Shown piece by piece: positions 8,305 through 12,684 of a stretch of DNA of 12,684 bases. Both the position numbers and the translations under genes were made by a program. The stretch comes from Thioalkalivibrio sp. Lineage in GTDB: Bacteria > Pseudomonadota > Gammaproteobacteria > Ectothiorhodospirales > Ectothiorhodospiraceae. Numbering within the stretch: the stretch's first letter is position 1; the number at the start of each line of letters is the position of its first letter. The notes beneath the pieces were generated by a model. It had not been told where the DNA came from and did not search any database. It worked only from the letters and a program-made list of their open reading frames with translations. Location of the stretch: assembly GCA_003555285.1 (NCBI GenBank), contig PWGH01000223.1:1-12684 (forward strand), written 5' to 3'.

Positions 8305-8880
8305 TCACGTCTGGAACAGGTAGGCGAGATCGACGTCGCGCAGCTGTTCGGGATCGAACTCCAGCAGATCGAAAGGACGGAAACCGAACAGGCGGGCCAC
8401 CAGAACGTCGGGGACCTGTTCGATGCGCACGTTGTTGCGGTTCACCGCCGCATTGTAGAACTCGCGCCGATCCGCGATTGCGTTTTCGAGGCCCGAGATG
8501 CGCCGGCCAAGCTGGTTGAAGGCCTCGTTCGCCCGCAGCTCCGGGTAGGCCTCCGCCACCGCGAAGAACTGGCCCAGACCCAGGCGGAGCTCGTTTTCGG
8601 CAGAACCGAGCGCGCCCATATCCCCCTGGCGCTGCGCCGCTGCGGCGCGGTCGCGGGCCTCGGTGATCCGGGTCAGCGTCTCCTGTTCGTAGCCCATGTA
8701 TTCCCGGGCGACGGTCACCAGCTTGGGCAACTCGTCGTTACGCTGTTTCAGGAGTACATCAATGTTGGCCCAGGACTTCGCCACCGCGTGCTTGACGGTG
8801 ATCAGCGCGTTGTAGATGACCGCGCCGTACAACAGCATGGCGACCAGCGCCACCAGAAGGATGATTGTGCCGAGATCCAT
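8305..8880 (-). CDS. lemA: LemA family membrane-anchored protein
   Basis: A 191-residue LemA-family protein: a short N-terminus, one membrane helix (about 4-26), then a helical-bundle domain. Family landmarks are YNALITVKHAV (23-33), SWANIDVLLKQRNDELPKLV (36-55, normally W-x-x-I-D-V-x-L-K-x-R), AYPELRANEAFNQL (111-124) and RREFYNAAVNRNN (138-150). ATG at 8878-8880 is preceded by AGGGGG at a workable distance. No lipobox is seen, so it is probably a single-pass anchor rather than a lipoprotein. LemA proteins have no settled biochemical role. This is the first gene of the run lemA, GIDE, prlC, xth. Confidence 0.95.
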   Translation of the reverse strand: MDLGTIILLVALVAMLLYGAVIYNALITVKHAVAKSWANIDVLLKQRNDELPKLVTVAREYMGYEQETLTRITEARDRAAAAQRQGDMGALGSAENELRLGLGQFFAVAEAYPELRANEAFNQLGRRISGLENAIADRREFYNAAVNRNNVRIEQVPDVLVARLFGFRPFDLLEFDPEQLRDVDLAYLFQT

Positions 8881-9204
8881 CAGATGCCCCCTGTTCTAAA
8901 CGATCCGGTGCTGCGGGACCCGGTGCTGACCTTCTTCGTGTTCTTCGTGGTGAATTTCGCCGTGCGCAGGACACGAAGGCCGCGCCCACAACGGACCATC
9001 AATCATTGGCGAAAAAAGCAATCCACCGCAACTCGGCGTTCGGCTTTGAGTGGCGGTCGTTGCGGGCCCCTGGCCTGACACCGGCCAGAGGTGGCACGCG
9101 GATGCGGACCCAACGGTCGCCCGGTGCTCAGATGGGCGCGGTTACAAGGGTGAGCCCCGGTCGCCGAGACAGGCTGCCTCCCACAGAGATTGGGCTCGTT
9201 TTCT
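8881..9204. repeat. Gene-free spacer between gyrB and lemA with degenerate dispersed repeats
   Basis: No credible gene is present. The minus strand holds, in order from gyrB: a degenerate REP-like copy at 9160-9185 (compare 2223-2251), a CTGGCC/GGCCAG hairpin at 9070-9088, and at 8929-8957 a CACCACGAAGAACACGAAG-type repeat related to those at 11896, 12046 and 12197. A direct repeat CCGGTGCTG occurs at 8905-8913 and 8920-8928. Arms GAGCCC (9152-9157) and GGGCTC (9192-9197) could pair just after the gyrB stop but are far apart. A promoter for lemA must lie here or farther upstream; I see no clear hexamers. Confidence 0.7.
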
Positions 9205-11672
<2,468 letters not shown>

Positions 11673-11837
11673 GCCGAAAAGCGCCTCTCAATGGGGGTTC
11701 CGGCCCGGGCATCCTGCACAGGGCTGCGCAGGAGCGCGTCTGAGCCGCAATCCGCCCAAAGCACCGGTACCCCGGCGGCGCCGAGCACCGACCATGGAAT
11801 CCGCCGGAGAAAGCCTCCCACACCGCCGCCACCTTTT

Positions 11838-11853
11838 GGTTCCACGTGAAACA
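11838..11853. promoter_or_regulatory. parS-like ParB-binding site
   Basis: GGTTCCACGTGAAACA compares with the chromosomal parS consensus TGTTnCACGTGAAACA at 15 of 16 positions, allowing the variable fifth base; only the first base differs. On the other strand it reads TGTTTCACGTGGAACC. CACGTG at its centre is the only such hexamer I noticed in the window. The site lies about 200 bp upstream of gyrB in noncoding DNA. parS sites cluster near oriC, where gyrB is normally found, so position and sequence agree. ParB binding is inferred, not shown. Confidence 0.75.
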
Positions 11854-11895
11854 TCGGGGTCAGGGGGATGTGCAGGGTCTACCCGGGCTTGCACC

Positions 11896-12238
11896 GTAGG
11901 GATTATTCACCGCAAAGACCACGAAGAAGGGCCATTTGAAGAGTGAAAGTCCGAACGCCGCTCGGCTGGCCCAATGCCGAGGCCAACCCCGCCCGTGTAG
12001 GAGGCGAGCCCCTTCGGCAACCAACCTTAACGACGGCCACCCTGGGTAGGGCTTATTCAGCACGAAGACCACGAAGAAGGGCTTTTTCGGGGTGAGTGAT
12101 TTCACGCTCACGCCCCGGGGCTCGGTCAATCCCGATTCCAACCCCCCTGTAGGAGGCGAGCCCCCTCGGCGACTGTCCTTCACCACGAACCCCCAGGTAG
12201 GAGCTATTCACCACGAAGTCCGGAGAGTCCGCGGAGAC
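11896..12238 (+). repeat. Degenerate tandem array of about 150-bp composite units
   Basis: Three units begin with GTAGG at 11896, 12046 and 12197, so the periods are 150 and 151 bp. Each opens with a TTATTCACCACGAAGACC-like motif; the first two continue ACGAAGAAGGGC, and the third diverges to a TCCGGAGAGTCCGCGGAG tail. The first two also each carry a REP-like GTAGGAGGCGAGCCCC element about 100 bp in (11996-12018 and 12145-12173). The third unit decays after about 40 bp. No reading frame or structural RNA was recognised. Confidence 0.8.
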
Positions 12239-12560
12239 ACCCTGTCGCCGGTGCCACCTGGGCAGGTGTTGAACCCGTGTTCGTCGCAAAGGCAGGGTCT
12301 GGGGGTGAGGCGTAAATACCTTCCCGTGGTTCCCGACCGCCAACCCGCCGGGGACACCCGCCACAGCATCCCATGCCATGCCGCCTGCGCCCGGATCGCA
12401 AACAACGACTCCAGTAGAGTTTGTACGCGGTCGATCGCAGGGAACATTTCCCGGCCCGAACTCCCGGAACCCCAAACGCCGAACGCGGGTACCCATGGGC
12501 AAAAATGTCGAGCGCTGCCAGGGCATCGCTGGGTTTACACCCAACGCTGAAGAGTCGGGT
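12239..12560. other. Gene-free stretch, no identified function
   Basis: I see no credible coding sequence, tRNA or known RNA here. The only structure noted is a minor hairpin, TGGGT/ACCCA, at 12530-12543, plus short palindromes such as GGGTACCC. Open frames across it have no recognisable protein features. No recF remnant was recognised. Confidence 0.6.
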
Positions 12561-12668
12561 GGGGTGTGCCCGGTCCGGACCGTAGATGGCCGTGGATGGC
12601 CATCTACGAGCGCTCAGGGACGACTTGAGCGGGTCCGGAATGGGCACACCCCGCATGGCTCGGGCACC
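12561..12668 (+). repeat. Third copy of the 89-bp repeat, set in a cloverleaf-like inverted repeat
   Basis: Positions 12591-12668 match 61-138 in direct orientation with about seven differences. Here the copy gains an upstream inverted arm: 12561-12580 pairs with 12633-12652 at 18 of 20 bases. Inside lie two further hairpins: CGTAGATGGCC (12581-12591) with GGCCATCTACG (12598-12608), loop of six, and CGCTCA (12611-12616) with TGAGCG (12626-12631), loop of nine. The whole can fold as one closing stem with two inner hairpins. The tandem copies at 1-149 show the inner hairpins but not the left arm in view. Confidence 0.8.
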
Positions 12669-12684
12669 AACCTTGGTGGCCCCG

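Noticed and set aside
8896..9081. Minus-strand small frame with an IHHEEHEEG segment.
   Set aside because: Same explanation: a translation artefact of the dispersed repeat, with no other coding features.
11902..11910. TTATTCACC, one mismatch from the DnaA-box form TTATnCACA, with weaker versions at 12052 and 12203; also TTATCCACC near 11477.
   Set aside because: The first three belong to a dispersed repeat also found elsewhere, and the last is inside gyrB coding sequence. There is no AT-rich unwinding region, so no case for oriC here.
11860..12186. Small minus-strand frame encoding FFVVFVLN and FFVVFAVN segments.
   Set aside because: The hydrophobic segments are just the translation of the CACGAAGACCACGAAG repeat copies; no start-site or family support.
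12204..12656. Possible recF remnant or small protein upstream of gyrB.
   Set aside because: None of the frames shows a Walker A motif or other RecF signature, and they run across the repeat elements.

Overview
The window looks like chromosomal DNA from a GC-rich gammaproteobacterium. GyrB aligns closely with the long E. coli type (offset 7-8 residues at the key motifs), UPF0114/YqhA matches E. coli YqhA along its length, and UbiD, ExoIII and oligopeptidase A are of the usual proteobacterial kind. An Ectothiorhodospiraceae/Chromatiales-type host is plausible, but this is a guess from gene content and base composition. No phage, insertion sequence, toxin-antitoxin, defence or CRISPR genes were found.

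Layout from left to right: (1) 1-149, two tandem copies of an 89-bp repeat, the first cut by the window edge. (2) 186-2165, a divergent pair: a ferredoxin-type flavin reductase (minus) and an atypical SDR/epimerase (plus), with a palindrome in the 81-bp gap. (3) 2166-2273, a hairpin-rich spacer with a REP-like element between convergent genes. (4) ubiD (minus) and yqhA (plus) diverging from a 52-bp gap. (5) 4350-4396, an 18-bp perfect hairpin between convergent yqhA and xth. (6) 4430-8880, a tight minus-strand run transcribed lemA, GIDE-domain membrane protein, prlC, xth; prlC and xth overlap at GTGA. (7) 8881-9204, a gene-free spacer with degenerate dispersed repeats. (8) gyrB, 9205-11637 (minus), with a consensus TATAAT box upstream. 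(9) 11638-12684, about 1 kb without genes, holding a parS-like site, a degenerate tandem of about 150-bp composite units, and a structured copy of the same 89-bp family seen at the left edge.

The genes are mostly housekeeping: ubiquinone synthesis (ubiD, probably with its neighbouring reductase), DNA repair (xth), peptide turnover (prlC), DNA supercoiling (gyrB) and an envelope-associated LemA/GIDE pair of unknown function. The noncoding DNA is the less ordinary part. At least three repeat families occupy the intergenic spaces. The region upstream of gyrB, where recF normally lies in gammaproteobacteria, is instead repeat-rich noncoding DNA with a parS-like site. I found no convincing new multi-gene system.
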